Shown: positions 29,155 through 38,368 of the stretch, one piece after another
How the letters are laid out: every line of letters starts with the position of its first letter
Position numbering within the stretch: position 1 is the first letter of the stretch
Assembly (NCBI GenBank): GCA_009711825.1
Contig: VEMY01000021.1
Span: 1 to 64,000 of the forward strand
Source of the DNA: Bacillota bacterium
GTDB lineage: Bacteria; Bacillota; Proteinivoracia; UBA4975; VEMY01
Reading direction: 5' to 3'
DNA length: 64,000 bases
Made by a program: the position numbers and the translations under genes
The notes under the pieces: model-generated
The model's input: the letters and a program-made list of their open reading frames with translations, nothing else
Database searches by the model: none
Told to the model about the DNA's origin: nothing

Positions 29155-30028
29155 AATTACCCGCGCCGGCGATAACGACCGGCAGATTGTCGAAGAGATT
29201 GGCAAACACTATGACCCGAGTTTTATTAATCACGTCTACAACACCTGGGAGGAACGCGGAGGTCTGTACATAGCCCGCCGGGAAGGTCGCACCGTCGGTT
29301 TTTGCGGGCTTGTATTTCCTGCTCCAACCGAAGCACAGATACTGGGGATTCGGTTGCTTCCGGATTTTCAACGGGAGGATGTCGGTCGCCAATTTGTTAT
29401 CGGGTTGATACAGGTTGCCCAGGAAAAGGGTTGCAATACAGTGCGGATGTTGACTTCCACAGAGAACTGGGAGACCCAGGCAGCTTTGCAGCGCAATTTA
29501 AACTTTGTCCGTCGCGGAACCTGGGCCGTGGCATACAGGGAAGAGATGCGGTCTGAGCTTTGCGACTCCCGCCAATCCCTTGAGCCGGCATCACCTGAAA
29601 TTCTAGATGATATCTGGCAATACTTGCAATACAGCATGACCTACCGGCATAGCGAAGGCCTAATCTTTAACAATGGCTATACGTACCGGCAATTTTCCAA
29701 GGCCTATTTAAATCAGTTGTTGGAACAGGGCCGGGTGTATGCATGTGATTCCGGCGGGGTAATCACCGGTGTGATTATCGCCCACTGCCAAGACGATACT
29801 ATGCATCTGCATTATGTAGACGCCCAGCCAACTGTGGTTAAGGACTTGTTGCTTGGAATTCTCGCCCGGCACTGTGAATGCAAATGCAATTACCTGACAG
29901 CGGCTGTACCTACTGACTCGTACCGGGAGATTCGTCCGCTCTTGGAGCAGGTTGTCAAAGAGCATGCGCCTGATTATTGGTTGGTTATGGAAAAGGAAGT
30001 TTCTCCCCTGGCCTTGCCCCGGGACTGA
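29147..30028 (+). CDS. GNAT N-acetyltransferase with two GNAT-like halves
   Basis: About 293 residues. The N-terminal half is a recognisable GNAT fold (GFCGLVFPAPTEAQILGIRLLPDFQREDVGRQFV, acetyl-CoA loop around DFQREDVGR). The C-terminal half (about 160-290) has a similar strand pattern and may be a second, degenerate GNAT domain (inferred). The substrate is unknown. The start at 29147 has GGGAGGTCTGGAAG before it and overlaps the esterase stop. Confidence 0.75.
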   Translation: MIEITRAGDNDRQIVEEIGKHYDPSFINHVYNTWEERGGLYIARREGRTVGFCGLVFPAPTEAQILGIRLLPDFQREDVGRQFVIGLIQVAQEKGCNTVRMLTSTENWETQAALQRNLNFVRRGTWAVAYREEMRSELCDSRQSLEPASPEILDDIWQYLQYSMTYRHSEGLIFNNGYTYRQFSKAYLNQLLEQGRVYACDSGGVITGVIIAHCQDDTMHLHYVDAQPTVVKDLLLGILARHCECKCNYLTAAVPTDSYREIRPLLEQVVKEHAPDYWLVMEKEVSPLALPRD

Positions 30029-30068
30029 TTGTCCCGGGTTGTTTTCTTCTATATACGCAGAAAGAGTG

Positions 30069-31460
30069 ATGCAGATGTCTGAAGCAACTGAACAGCAGCG
30101 GTTGTTGGGGTTGAATCCCGCATCGCTGTACAAGGATATTTGGAAATTATCCTGGCCGGTTATGCTGGGTACTGGTTTGCATATGGGGTTCAATTTGGCC
30201 GATGTGGCTTGGATCAGCCGCCTCGGCGCCCTGCAGGTGGCAATTCCCGCTTTGGCGGGTTCTGTTTTATGGCTGTTTATGTCCCTTTCAGAGGCCATTA
30301 GCATCGGCACTGTAGCGATGATTTCACGCTTTGAAGGGGCAGGAAAACGAGGTTTGATGTCCCATGTGGTTATTCATAGTTTTTGGCTGTCTCTAGCCAT
30401 GGCGGCAGTTGTTGGCGGTTTAGGCGTAATTTTCGCCGAGCCGTTGCTTTTGCTGTTTACCGACGATTTAGTCACACTTGCGGGAGCGGTACCCTATATG
30501 CAGATAACCGCCGCCGGCCTTGTTTTTACTTTTGCTACGGTATCCATCAGCGCCAGTCTCAATGGCATTGGCGATACGAAGACTCCGATGCTGGTGATGA
30601 TGGGCACCAATGCTTTGAATATTATTCTTGACCCGCTTTTTATTTTTGGCTGGTTGGGGTTTCCCGCTCTGGGGGTACAGGGTGCTGCCTGGGCAACATT
30701 CATATCCAACGCAATATCGGTAGTTATCCTCTTGTTCCTGCTTTTCCGTCGTCGGGAATTAAATGTTCGTTCACTGTTGGCGCCCTTTAACTTTTCGATT
30801 GTCAACAATATACTTGGAATCGGGATTCCAGCTTGTCTCCAATCGGCCGCCCGCTCTGCTACCGGCACTGTTATGTTCTGGTTGGTGATGAACGGGTACG
30901 GACCAGCGGCCGGTGCGGCCTTTGGGGCCGGTCAGCGGATAGTAGGGCTGATTTTTGTGTTTCTCAGCGGACTCAGTGTGGCTGCAACTACGTTGATTGG
31001 TCAGATCCTTGGGTTGGGAGACAAAAGTCTTGCTATGCTGGCATCTCGACGCTTAATTATTCTCGGTATCTGGGTGCAAGTGGCTATCGGTTTTGCCTAT
31101 ATAGTGTTGGCTTCGCCGGTCACGCGTTTATTGTTGGCTGATGACCCCCAGGCGCTGGCATCCGGAATCAGCTATGTGCGAATTATTGGTATCGGGCTGA
31201 TGTTGGGTGCCAGCACAGGTGTCGTTGGCGGCGTTTTCAAAGGCGCCGGCTATACAATGCCGACATTTGTAGCGGGCACTGTTGCCAACTGGTTGATTAA
31301 AATACCGATTGCCATGGCTGGCAGTCTCTGGCTCAATTGGCCGGTGGAAGCCATATGGTGGGCGATTTCGCTCTCCGTTGTGGTAGAATGGTGGTTGCTT
31401 TTCGTTTGGCTGCGCCGTGGCAGCTGGCTTGAACGGGAAATTGTTGTTCAAAGTGCTTAA
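30069..31460 (+). CDS. MATE family efflux transporter
   Basis: About 463 residues with 12 predicted helices in two repeats; each repeat starts with a WPVMLGTGL/GIGIPACLQSAARS-type segment. MATE proteins export cationic drugs using Na+ or H+ gradients. Start ATG at 30069 (30075 also in frame) after a weak AAAGAG. Co-directional with the esterase and GNAT genes, 40 nt after the latter. Confidence 0.88.
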   Translation: MQMSEATEQQRLLGLNPASLYKDIWKLSWPVMLGTGLHMGFNLADVAWISRLGALQVAIPALAGSVLWLFMSLSEAISIGTVAMISRFEGAGKRGLMSHVVIHSFWLSLAMAAVVGGLGVIFAEPLLLLFTDDLVTLAGAVPYMQITAAGLVFTFATVSISASLNGIGDTKTPMLVMMGTNALNIILDPLFIFGWLGFPALGVQGAAWATFISNAISVVILLFLLFRRRELNVRSLLAPFNFSIVNNILGIGIPACLQSAARSATGTVMFWLVMNGYGPAAGAAFGAGQRIVGLIFVFLSGLSVAATTLIGQILGLGDKSLAMLASRRLIILGIWVQVAIGFAYIVLASPVTRLLLADDPQALASGISYVRIIGIGLMLGASTGVVGGVFKGAGYTMPTFVAGTVANWLIKIPIAMAGSLWLNWPVEAIWWAISLSVVVEWWLLFVWLRRGSWLEREIVVQSA

Positions 31461-31469
31461 ATACCCGGT

Positions 31470-31499
31470 TTGCGCGCCGGTGGAAAAATATGTTACAAT
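31470..31499 (+). promoter_or_regulatory. Probable promoter of the HD-domain gene
   Basis: TTGCGC (31470-31475), 18 nt, TACAAT (31494-31499), about 20 bp before the ATG. Confidence 0.5.
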
Positions 31500-31519
31500 G
31501 GCGACCAAGGAGGTTTGAC

Positions 31520-32074
31520 ATGGAACGAGCTCAAGCGCTAGCGCATCTTAAGAAACATGTAAAAAACAAGAACCTGCTGAAACACATGTATGCTGTGGAA
31601 GCAGTTATGCGAGTCTTGGCCCGGAAGCTGGGGGGCGACGAGGAAAAGTGGGCCTTGGCAGGATTGCTGCATGACATCGATTACGACCAAACCGCAGACA
31701 AACCGGAAGAACACAGTCTTGTAGGAGCCCAGTTGCTGACGGACCTTGGCGTCGATGCGGATATTGCCCAAGCTGTCCGTGTGCATAATGACATCCATGG
31801 ACTACCCCGCCAGTCACTTCTGGACAGCGCACTGTATGTTTCCGATCCGCTTACGGGACTGATTGTCGCGGCGGCCTTGATCCATCCGGACAAAAAATTG
31901 GCAGCCATCAACACCGAATTTATTCTCAATCGGTTTGGGGAAAAGCAGTTTGCCAGAGGCGCAAACCGGGAGCAGATCGCTAGATGCAAGGAAGAGTTGG
32001 GGATTGAACTGGAGGAGTTTGTCAGTTTAGCCCACAACGCAATGCTCTCAATCAGCGACCAGCTGGGATTGTAA
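31520..32074 (+). CDS. HD/HDIG-domain phosphohydrolase
   Basis: 184 residues. The HD metal-binding pattern is visible: HMYAVEAVM, GLLHDIDYDQT, EEHSLVGAQLL and VRVHNDIHG. The substrate is unknown; proteins of this size are annotated HDIG-domain hydrolases. AAGGAGGTTTGAC directly precedes the ATG at 31520. Terminator hairpin follows. Confidence 0.85.
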   Translation: MERAQALAHLKKHVKNKNLLKHMYAVEAVMRVLARKLGGDEEKWALAGLLHDIDYDQTADKPEEHSLVGAQLLTDLGVDADIAQAVRVHNDIHGLPRQSLLDSALYVSDPLTGLIVAAALIHPDKKLAAINTEFILNRFGEKQFARGANREQIARCKEELGIELEEFVSLAHNAMLSISDQLGL

Positions 32075-32082
32075 ATATTAAA

Positions 32083-32104
32083 GAGGGCTGAGTGATCAGC
32101 CCTC
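32083..32104. terminator. Hairpin between the convergent HD and M1-like genes
   Basis: GAGGGCTGA-GTGA-TCAGCCCTC without a long T run; probably serves both strands. Confidence 0.6.
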
Positions 32105-32108
32105 GTGC

Positions 32109-33638
32109 TTATACAGTGTATTTCGTTGTCTTTGCCCAATTCAACAGCTTGCGCTGGGGGTCAATTTCAATCTCGGTGACCCTTGACGGGCTGCTGATCA
32201 AAAACGGTTCGTTGCTGATTGTAAATTTCTTCAGTTCTTTGGAGCCGTCTTCGGAAATCAGTTGCATTTCCACCTCATTCTGCCAGCGAAGCTTGCCTCT
32301 GTTTACCAGCGAAAAAACCAGCTGCCACTGACCGTTTTCATCAGTAAATGTGCGGGGCGCGTCAAGTTCTAGTATCAGCTTTCTTGACGAAACTACCCAT
32401 TCATGATAGAGATGGTCAAAATTTGTTCCGGCCTTTTGCGCCAGCAGGGAGAAAAAGACTTTGGCTTCAGGCGCTGTTCTGTCATGCTGGGAAAAGACTT
32501 CTTGGATCAAAGGATAAAATTGATTGCCCAGGGCACAATGCACTATACGCATTAACCAACTGCCTTTGCTCAGCAACCAATCGGGAAGTGAGGGAAAGCG
32601 GCTGCAGGCTGAGTGAATTGACCCAGCGTATTTAGCGTTCAGCTTTGCTTCAGCCATTATCTGATTGCGAACTTCAACGCCATACTCCGCTTCAACCAGC
32701 ATCCAACTGGTGTATTCAGCTAGGGCTGTGAGATACCAGGTATCGGCCGGGTTCTGACTGGGCAATGCTGCTTCCAGCCATCGCCTGCCCAGTTCCCGGG
32801 CGGCCATTCGAAATAAAACGATTTGCTTTTCCCGGGTGTTTTTTTCGGTGGTCTCCCGGGCAAGCAAGCCAGAGCTGATTGTATTAAGCTGAGTGGAAAC
32901 ATGCGCTTCTGGTCGCTCTTGCTCTATAATAATCAGGGTGCATTCTCCGGCGGGATGCTCACCCAGCAACTGCTTGAGGTGTTCGACTATTTTCTCGCCG
33001 GAATTGGCCAGTGAGCGCGCTTGATTTACCAGAGGACGGGGATAATAAACTGCAAGCCCCTTTCGCTCGGTCCGGTTGAACTGCCCAGCGACAATGTGCA
33101 ACCCGCTGCCGGGGACGCCGCTCGCCCAATGCGTCTGATAGCGGGTATCAAGGCGTTTCTCCTCGGCCATGTTGCCGGTTGCAATAATCCGCATCGGACC
33201 GGGCGTTATGACTGTAATATTTGCTGTGTATTTCTGTATTCCGGGCACAGCCGGGTACCAATTGCTTTCGGGAGGAAGCTCACAGAGCTCGGTGTTTATG
33301 CAACCTCGGGAATCAGAGGGTTTCAGCGCGCCGGTATATGTAAACGTAAGCGTTAGCTTTTCTCCGATGTCCGCTTTTCTGGGAAGCTTGATTTTCAGCA
33401 GATTCTGTTGTCCTGAAAGCTTACGTTTTTTAAAAATAAGGGGCAGTCCAAGATAACAAACGGTCTCCACTTCACAGAAGTCACCCAGCACAAAGTAGAA
33501 ATCTGAACAATTCTTTTCCGCTGTCAGCAATACCGATGCATGGCAGCGCAAGCGCCCGGTGGGGGGAGAAAAAGTGATTTCAATTTCATAATGACTGATT
33601 TGTTGTGTAAAACTATTGTTGGCGGTAAATAACGACAT
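32109..33638 (-). CDS. M1-aminopeptidase-like protein lacking the zinc site
   Basis: 509 residues. The N-terminal 170 residues resemble the saddle-shaped beta domain of M1 peptidases (HYEIEITFSPPTGRLRCHASVLL, then YTGALKPSD and ESNWYPAVPG). The helical middle aligns by pattern with the gluzincin domain, but where HExxH is expected there is AARELGRRW (about 280-288), and the downstream NEG-type Glu region reads LTALAEYTSWMLVE. The zinc ligands are missing, so it should be a pseudo-peptidase, perhaps a binding or scaffold protein. No signal peptide is seen. AGGGGGTATTATT precedes the ATG. Divergent from rnr. Confidence 0.65.
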   Translation of the reverse strand: MSLFTANNSFTQQISHYEIEITFSPPTGRLRCHASVLLTAEKNCSDFYFVLGDFCEVETVCYLGLPLIFKKRKLSGQQNLLKIKLPRKADIGEKLTLTFTYTGALKPSDSRGCINTELCELPPESNWYPAVPGIQKYTANITVITPGPMRIIATGNMAEEKRLDTRYQTHWASGVPGSGLHIVAGQFNRTERKGLAVYYPRPLVNQARSLANSGEKIVEHLKQLLGEHPAGECTLIIIEQERPEAHVSTQLNTISSGLLARETTEKNTREKQIVLFRMAARELGRRWLEAALPSQNPADTWYLTALAEYTSWMLVEAEYGVEVRNQIMAEAKLNAKYAGSIHSACSRFPSLPDWLLSKGSWLMRIVHCALGNQFYPLIQEVFSQHDRTAPEAKVFFSLLAQKAGTNFDHLYHEWVVSSRKLILELDAPRTFTDENGQWQLVFSLVNRGKLRWQNEVEMQLISEDGSKELKKFTISNEPFLISSPSRVTEIEIDPQRKLLNWAKTTKYTV

Positions 33639-33728
33639 AATAATACCCCCTGTAAAATTGCTACTTTTTACATAGTTCGCTTAAGCATGTTTTTTTCCTT
33701 CGTAATAATCATAAAAAGAGGTGAAATT

Positions 33729-35834
33729 TTGAAAGAAAAAATTTTAGAGTTTATGCGTAAAAATGCATATAAGCCGTTGACCCATCCGGAGTTAATCGCT
33801 GCCTTTGATATAAAAGATTCAGAGAGCAACAAGTTTGTACAATTGCTCAATGAAATGGAACGTACTGGCGAGGTCATTCGTACCCGTTGGGACCGTTATG
33901 GGGTTCCTGAGCGCATGAATCTTATCGTTGGACGTTTGCAAGGACATGCCAAAGGTTTTGGATTTGTGATACCCGATCAGCCTGATACAGAAGATTTATA
34001 TATCAATGCCGCTGATACCAACGGTGCTCTTCATAATGACCGGGTTGTTGCGAGATTGCATTCCAAGCGCTCCGGCTCCCGTGCCGAGGGTGAAATAATC
34101 CGTATTCTGGAGCGGGCCAACTCAACCGTTGTCGGCACGTTCGAGAAAGGCAAAAAATTCGGATTCGTCCGCCCCGATGATAAACGGATTGGACAGGATA
34201 TCTTCGTAGCAAAGGAAGATTTCAGCGGCGCAGCCGATCAGGAAAAAGTGGTTATTGAGATTACCAGCTGGCCGGAAGGGCGGCGCAATGCCGAAGGGCG
34301 GATTATTCAACGCCTGGGCCATAAGGACACGCCGGGTACCGACATCTTGTCAATTATTTATAAGCATCGCCTGCCTCTGGAGTTTCCCCAAGAAGTTCTG
34401 GACGAGGCGGAGCAGGTCCCTGAGATAATTGCAGATAAAGATTTGGTCGGACGCACAGATTTTCGTGACCAGCAAATCGTTACTATTGACGGCGAAGATG
34501 CCAAGGATTTGGATGACGCTGTCAGTGTTACAAAATTGCCCGAGGGCTACCGCCTGGGAGTGCATATTGCAGACGTTTCTCACTATGTTCGCCCCGGCAG
34601 TAAAATAGACAAAGAAGCGGAAGCCCGGGGAACCAGTGTCTATTTGGTGGACCGAGTGATTCCAATGCTGCCCGAGAAACTCTCCAACGGCATTTGCAGT
34701 CTAAATCCACGACAGGACCGACTAACCGTCAGTCTGATCATGGATATCGACAGCTCCGGTAATGTGATTAATTACGAGCTGTGCAAGGGCGTTATCCGCA
34801 CTGCAGAACGTATGACCTATACAGCGATTTATAAGATTCTCAAAGAGGAAGACCCGGAGTTAATCACTAAGTACCAGCCGCTGGTGGAACAATTCAGACT
34901 GATGGAGGAACTGGCGTTACTTTTGGGGCAACGTCGGGAAAAGCGAGGCGCCATTGATTTTGACTTTACTGAATCAAAAGTGGAAATTGGCGATAATGGT
35001 CAGCCGGTTGCAATTGTCCCCCGGCCGCGCACAATTGCCGAGCGTATCATCGAAGAGTTTATGTTGATTGCCAATGAAACCGTGGCGGAACACTTTCAAC
35101 ATCTAGGGAAACCCTTTATCTACCGTAACCACGAGAAGCCGGCAGGTGAAAAGATTCAGGAACTGAATGAGTTCGTGCATAATTTTGGCTATCACATCAA
35201 GGGATCGTATGATGATATCCACCCTAAGGCGCTGCAACAGCTTCTGCGCAATGTTGAAGGTCAACCGCATCAGCGGCTTATCAACACAATTACATTGCGG
35301 TCAATGAAGCAGGCCCGGTATGCCGACAAAAATATTGGTCATTTCGGCCTTTCGGCAAAGTTCTATACCCACTTTACATCGCCGATCCGGCGCTACCCCG
35401 ACTTGCTCGTCCATCGGTTCATTAGCTATTATCTGGGGGTGCAGCCTTCTAAGGCAGGACGCATCCAGATCAAAAAGCTGCATGAACTGGCAGACCATTG
35501 TTCCAGGCGGGAGCGCCAGGCAGAAGAAGCTGAACGGGAAACAGTGGACATGAAAAAGGTCGAGTACATGGAGCAATATTTGGGCGAGGCCTTTGACGGG
35601 ATAATTTCTGGAGTCACAGCCTTTGGTCTATTTGTGGAGTTGAAAAACAGCGTAGAGGGGTTTGTGCATATAAGCAATATGCATGATGATTACTATCACT
35701 TTAATGAAAAACTCTACAGCTTGATTGGCGAACGCAAGCGCAAGGTATACCGACTTGCGGACCCGGTGAAGGTGAAGCTGATTAAAGTTAATAAGGAGGA
35801 GCGGACTTTAGACTTTCTGCTCTTAAATAGTTAA
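33729..35834 (+). CDS. rnr: Ribonuclease R
   Basis: 701 residues. It is a 3'-5' exoribonuclease that degrades structured RNA and, with tmRNA/SmpB, non-stop mRNAs. The order is N-terminal winged helix, cold-shock domains (GRLQGHAKGFGFV, GKKFGFVRPDD), the RNB catalytic domain with DAKDLDDAVSV and FTSPIRRYPDLLVHR, and a C-terminal S1 domain (GIISGVTAFGLFVEL). The start is TTG at 33729 after AGAGGTGAAATT; no Lys-rich tail is present. smpB follows after a 570-bp gap. Confidence 0.95.
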   Translation: MKEKILEFMRKNAYKPLTHPELIAAFDIKDSESNKFVQLLNEMERTGEVIRTRWDRYGVPERMNLIVGRLQGHAKGFGFVIPDQPDTEDLYINAADTNGALHNDRVVARLHSKRSGSRAEGEIIRILERANSTVVGTFEKGKKFGFVRPDDKRIGQDIFVAKEDFSGAADQEKVVIEITSWPEGRRNAEGRIIQRLGHKDTPGTDILSIIYKHRLPLEFPQEVLDEAEQVPEIIADKDLVGRTDFRDQQIVTIDGEDAKDLDDAVSVTKLPEGYRLGVHIADVSHYVRPGSKIDKEAEARGTSVYLVDRVIPMLPEKLSNGICSLNPRQDRLTVSLIMDIDSSGNVINYELCKGVIRTAERMTYTAIYKILKEEDPELITKYQPLVEQFRLMEELALLLGQRREKRGAIDFDFTESKVEIGDNGQPVAIVPRPRTIAERIIEEFMLIANETVAEHFQHLGKPFIYRNHEKPAGEKIQELNEFVHNFGYHIKGSYDDIHPKALQQLLRNVEGQPHQRLINTITLRSMKQARYADKNIGHFGLSAKFYTHFTSPIRRYPDLLVHRFISYYLGVQPSKAGRIQIKKLHELADHCSRRERQAEEAERETVDMKKVEYMEQYLGEAFDGIISGVTAFGLFVELKNSVEGFVHISNMHDDYYHFNEKLYSLIGERKRKVYRLADPVKVKLIKVNKEERTLDFLLLNS

Positions 35835-35854
35835 GCGGCCGGGCGGCCGCTTAA
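35831..35854. terminator. Palindromic hairpin at the rnr end
   Basis: TTAAGCGGCC-GGGC-GGCCGCTTAA, 10-bp perfect arms that include the rnr stop codon. No T run on the plus side, so termination would be weak. Confidence 0.55.
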
Positions 35855-36060
35855 CTATCTGATAGGAGGTTTAATTTTTTTAGTTGTGTTTGCCCAACCC
35901 ATTCCCTTTCCAGGACATGAGTATGTTCGGTACCCAAATAAATTCTTGATTCATCCCTGCTAATATTCTCGAGAGTATCTGGAACAAATACTGGTATGGT
36001 GTTGCTTAAATCGTTGGCGATATTTTTCGTTGTGCTGGAGAGTATTTGCTTGCGGATACA
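35851..36060 (-). pseudogene. Possible ORF remnant between rnr and smpB
   Basis: On the minus strand a 69-codon open frame runs from a stop-bounded position at about 36060 to TAA at 35851. It has no ATG/GTG/TTG with a ribosome site, yet its composition looks protein-like (VFVPDTLENISRDESRIYLG and a charged tail). It may be the 3' remnant of a gene whose front part was lost. No family recognised. Apart from this, I see nothing in 35855-36284. Confidence 0.3.
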
Positions 36061-36284
36061 TTACTGTGTTGTTAGTTTAGCATTTGATTGAAATGACTGT
36101 TTTTGTGTTAGAATCAGGGATGTATCTCTGGAGCAGCTGTTTAGCCCTCCCAGAGTCTGTTTTCAGTTATCATGGCATCCCTCCCGTTGCTTGTTACTAC
36201 AATATGCTGACAGCGAGAATTTTTTTTGGGGGTAATTATGTTACATTTTTGTTACAAGAAAAGCAAAAATATCCCAAAATCATA

Positions 36285-36313
36285 TTGACCGTCCTGGGTA
36301 AGTGTGCTAAACT
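36285..36313 (+). promoter_or_regulatory. smpB promoter
   Basis: TTGACC (36285-36290), 17 nt, TAAACT (36308-36313). Confidence 0.65.
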
Positions 36314-36351
36314 AAAAGTGCCCAATGTTATACCCATTAACCCTTTACCCG

Positions 36352-36377
36352 GACACACGGTCACCCAGCCGTGTGTC
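36352..36377 (+). promoter_or_regulatory. Hairpin in the smpB leader
   Basis: GACACACGG-TCACCCAG-CCGTGTGTC, a perfect 9-bp stem, about 27 nt before the smpB ATG and before a T8 run (36396-36403). Could be a translation or transcription control element. Confidence 0.5.
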
Positions 36378-36403
36378 TCCCAATTTAAGAGGTGGTTTTT
36401 TTT

Positions 36404-36865
36404 ATGGATGAAATTAAGGTAATTGCCGAAAATCGTAAAGCCAGGCATGATTATCATATTGAAGATACACTTGAAGCCGGCATCGCGTTACAGGGGACAG
36501 AAGTAAAATCTGTACGTGGTCGGAAAGTAAATATACGGGATAGTTTTGCCCGGGTGGAGAATAACGAAGTATACTTGCATAGCATGCACATCAGCCCTTA
36601 TGAACAGGGCAATCGGTTTAATCACGATCCCCTGCGCACCCGTAAATTATTATTGCACAAGTCGGAGATTAAGCGTCTGATTGGCGTCAGCAGGGAAAAG
36701 GGCTATGCCCTGATTCCATTACGGCTGTACTTTCGCCGTGGACGGGTCAAGGTTGAGCTGGCGGTAGCCCGGGGCAAGAAGCTATATGACAAGCGCCAGG
36801 ATCTTGCGGAGCGTTCTGCAAAACGGGAAATGGAACGTGCCTTTCGGGACAACCAGAAATATTAG
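36404..36865 (+). CDS. smpB: SmpB, tmRNA-binding protein
   Basis: 153 residues. It binds tmRNA and places it in stalled ribosomes. An OB-fold core ([34 protein letters not shown]) is followed by the KLLLHKSEI and C-terminal [22 protein letters not shown] tail that enters the mRNA channel. The ATG at 36404 follows AAGAGGTGG and a T8 run; a longer start at 36392 would overlap the ribosome site. Its RNA partner ssrA lies 4.8 kb downstream. Confidence 0.96.
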   Translation: MDEIKVIAENRKARHDYHIEDTLEAGIALQGTEVKSVRGRKVNIRDSFARVENNEVYLHSMHISPYEQGNRFNHDPLRTRKLLLHKSEIKRLIGVSREKGYALIPLRLYFRRGRVKVELAVARGKKLYDKRQDLAERSAKREMERAFRDNQKY

Positions 36866-36867
36866 AG

Positions 36868-36892
36868 CAGCCGTTCACGGCTGTTTTTCATT
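36868..36892 (+). terminator. Terminator after smpB
   Basis: AGCAGCCGT-TC-ACGGCTGTTTTTC. Confidence 0.8.
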
Positions 36893-36941
36893 TGTAGTAA
36901 CGGCTTCATTTTGTTACTATATCAGAGAAAGGAGGATTTCT

Positions 36942-37898
36942 ATGGAATATCGCAAACTAGGTAAAGCAGGAGTGAAGCTCAGTGCCATCGGCCTCGGCAG
37001 TTGGCTTACGTACGGCGGCACTGTTGAGGACCAAACCGCCGAGGCTTGTATCGACAAGGCGTATGCATCGGGTATCAACTTTTTTGACACTGCCAATGTA
37101 TACCGTCATGGAGAAGCGGAGGTTGTGGTCGGCAGGGCGTTAAAAAAATATCCCCGGGATTCATTTGTCCTGGCCACTAAAGCTTTCTGGCCCATGGGAG
37201 ATGGACCAAATGACCGCGGGTTATCCCGTAAGCATATTTTTGAGCAGGTCCATGCATCATTGAAGCGCTTACAGGTCGATTATATCGACCTCTGGCAGTG
37301 CCACCGCTTTGACCCGGAAACACCAATAGAAGAAACCCTTCGGGCGATTGACGATTTGATTACTCAGGGGAAAATTCTTTACGCTGGTGTCAGCGAGTGG
37401 TCAGCGCTTCAGATTCAACAGGCGCTGCATCTAGCCAGAAAATACAATCTTGATCCAATTGTCTCCAACCAGCCCCAGTACAGCATGCTGGAGCGTTATA
37501 TTGAACCGGAAATCATTCCCCTGTGCGAAAGGGAAGGTGTTGGCCAGGTGGTCTGGTCTCCACTGGCGCAGGGCGTGCTTACAGGAAAATATAAACCGGG
37601 TCAGCAGCCACCGGTTGGCAGCAGGGCCGCTGAAGGAAAAGTCAGCAGTTCTTTTGCCAAGCTGCTGACGGATACTAATTTGAAGAAGGTCCAAGAACTG
37701 CAAAGCGTTGCCAACAGTCTGGACTGTTCATTGCCGCAGCTGGCGCTGGCGTGGATTCTGCGACAGCCCAATGTCACCAGTTGTATCATTGGCGCCAGCC
37801 GTCCTGAGCAAATTGAAGAAAATATCGGGGCTTTACAGGTCAAGCTCACTGACGATACCCTCACTGAGATAGAGGAAATCCTGTCCGGAGATGCTTAG
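36942..37898 (+). CDS. Aldo/keto reductase
   Basis: 318 residues, (beta/alpha)8 barrel, of the Kv-beta/YghZ-like subgroup. The catalytic tetrad is visible: Asp in NFFDTANVYRHG, Tyr just after, Lys in LATKAFWP and His in DLWQCHRFD. NADPH-binding segments VWSPLAQGVLTGKY and IIGASRPEQIEENI are near the C-terminus. The substrate is unknown. AAAGGAGGATTTCT precedes the ATG at 36942. The stop overlaps a small downstream ORF. Confidence 0.92.
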   Translation: MEYRKLGKAGVKLSAIGLGSWLTYGGTVEDQTAEACIDKAYASGINFFDTANVYRHGEAEVVVGRALKKYPRDSFVLATKAFWPMGDGPNDRGLSRKHIFEQVHASLKRLQVDYIDLWQCHRFDPETPIEETLRAIDDLITQGKILYAGVSEWSALQIQQALHLARKYNLDPIVSNQPQYSMLERYIEPEIIPLCEREGVGQVVWSPLAQGVLTGKYKPGQQPPVGSRAAEGKVSSSFAKLLTDTNLKKVQELQSVANSLDCSLPQLALAWILRQPNVTSCIIGASRPEQIEENIGALQVKLTDDTLTEIEEILSGDA

Positions 37899-38058
37899 TC
37901 TCAAGGAAAAAACACTGATTATCAAATTGTTGAAAAGAGAGCGCCGGCGCTTGTTTGTTTCCGCGGAAACCAGGGCGGTTGTTAAGTCCGCCCTGGCGAA
38001 GCTGGAACAGAATATGCGGAATATCAAAGTCAATAAATTGGACAAGGAGCGCTGGTAG
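37891..38058 (+). CDS. Small basic protein overlapping the reductase stop
   Basis: 55 residues, starting MLSLKEKTLIIKLLKRE and ending NKLDKERW; helical and very basic. The ATG at 37891 overlaps the last codons of the reductase, with a GGAG touching it and a GAGGA 14 nt upstream, so initiation would rely on coupling. The next gene begins 2 nt after its stop, with AAGGAG inside its end. Function unknown. Confidence 0.55.
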   Translation: MLSLKEKTLIIKLLKRERRRLFVSAETRAVVKSALAKLEQNMRNIKVNKLDKERW

Positions 38059-38060
38059 CA

Positions 38061-38333
38061 ATGCTGAACTTCTTTGCACTGGTTGTGGCCGCGGTTACAG
38101 TTTTCTGGTTTGATCGTGCTGAGAAAGGCGGGTTTTCTGATAATCTGCTCTACTTTGTTTTGGGAATAGTCCCCTTGCGTTTTGCGGGCTGGCTGCTTCC
38201 GCTGGGACTACCCACCGCGCTGATGTTAATACTTGCCCGGGCACAGAACAAAAAACAGAAACTCGCCTTTGTGCTGGTTGGCGCTCTTGTCGGCTGGTAT
38301 GTTTTTACTTACCTCCGGCCACCCGGCGCCTGA
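38061..38333 (+). CDS. Small membrane protein, unknown function
   Basis: 90 residues with two or three hydrophobic segments (LNFFALVVAAVTVFWF, LLYFVLGIVPLRFAGWLLPLG, LAFVLVGALVGWYVFTYL). AAGGAGCGCTGGTAGCA precedes the ATG. It forms a short group with the 55-residue protein and the reductase. No family recognised. Confidence 0.65.
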   Translation: MLNFFALVVAAVTVFWFDRAEKGGFSDNLLYFVLGIVPLRFAGWLLPLGLPTALMLILARAQNKKQKLAFVLVGALVGWYVFTYLRPPGA

Positions 38334-38341
38334 CCAATTTA

Positions 38342-38368
38342 AATAAAACCGGTACGGTGTACCGGCTT
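38342..38368. terminator. Bidirectional hairpin terminator
   Basis: AAAACCGGTAC-GGT-GTACCGGCTTAA between convergent small membrane protein genes. Confidence 0.65.

Noticed and set aside
36084-36422. Rightward 112-codon frame upstream of smpB
   Set aside because: It covers the smpB promoter, leader hairpin and ribosome site, lacks its own ribosome site and has no protein-like pattern.
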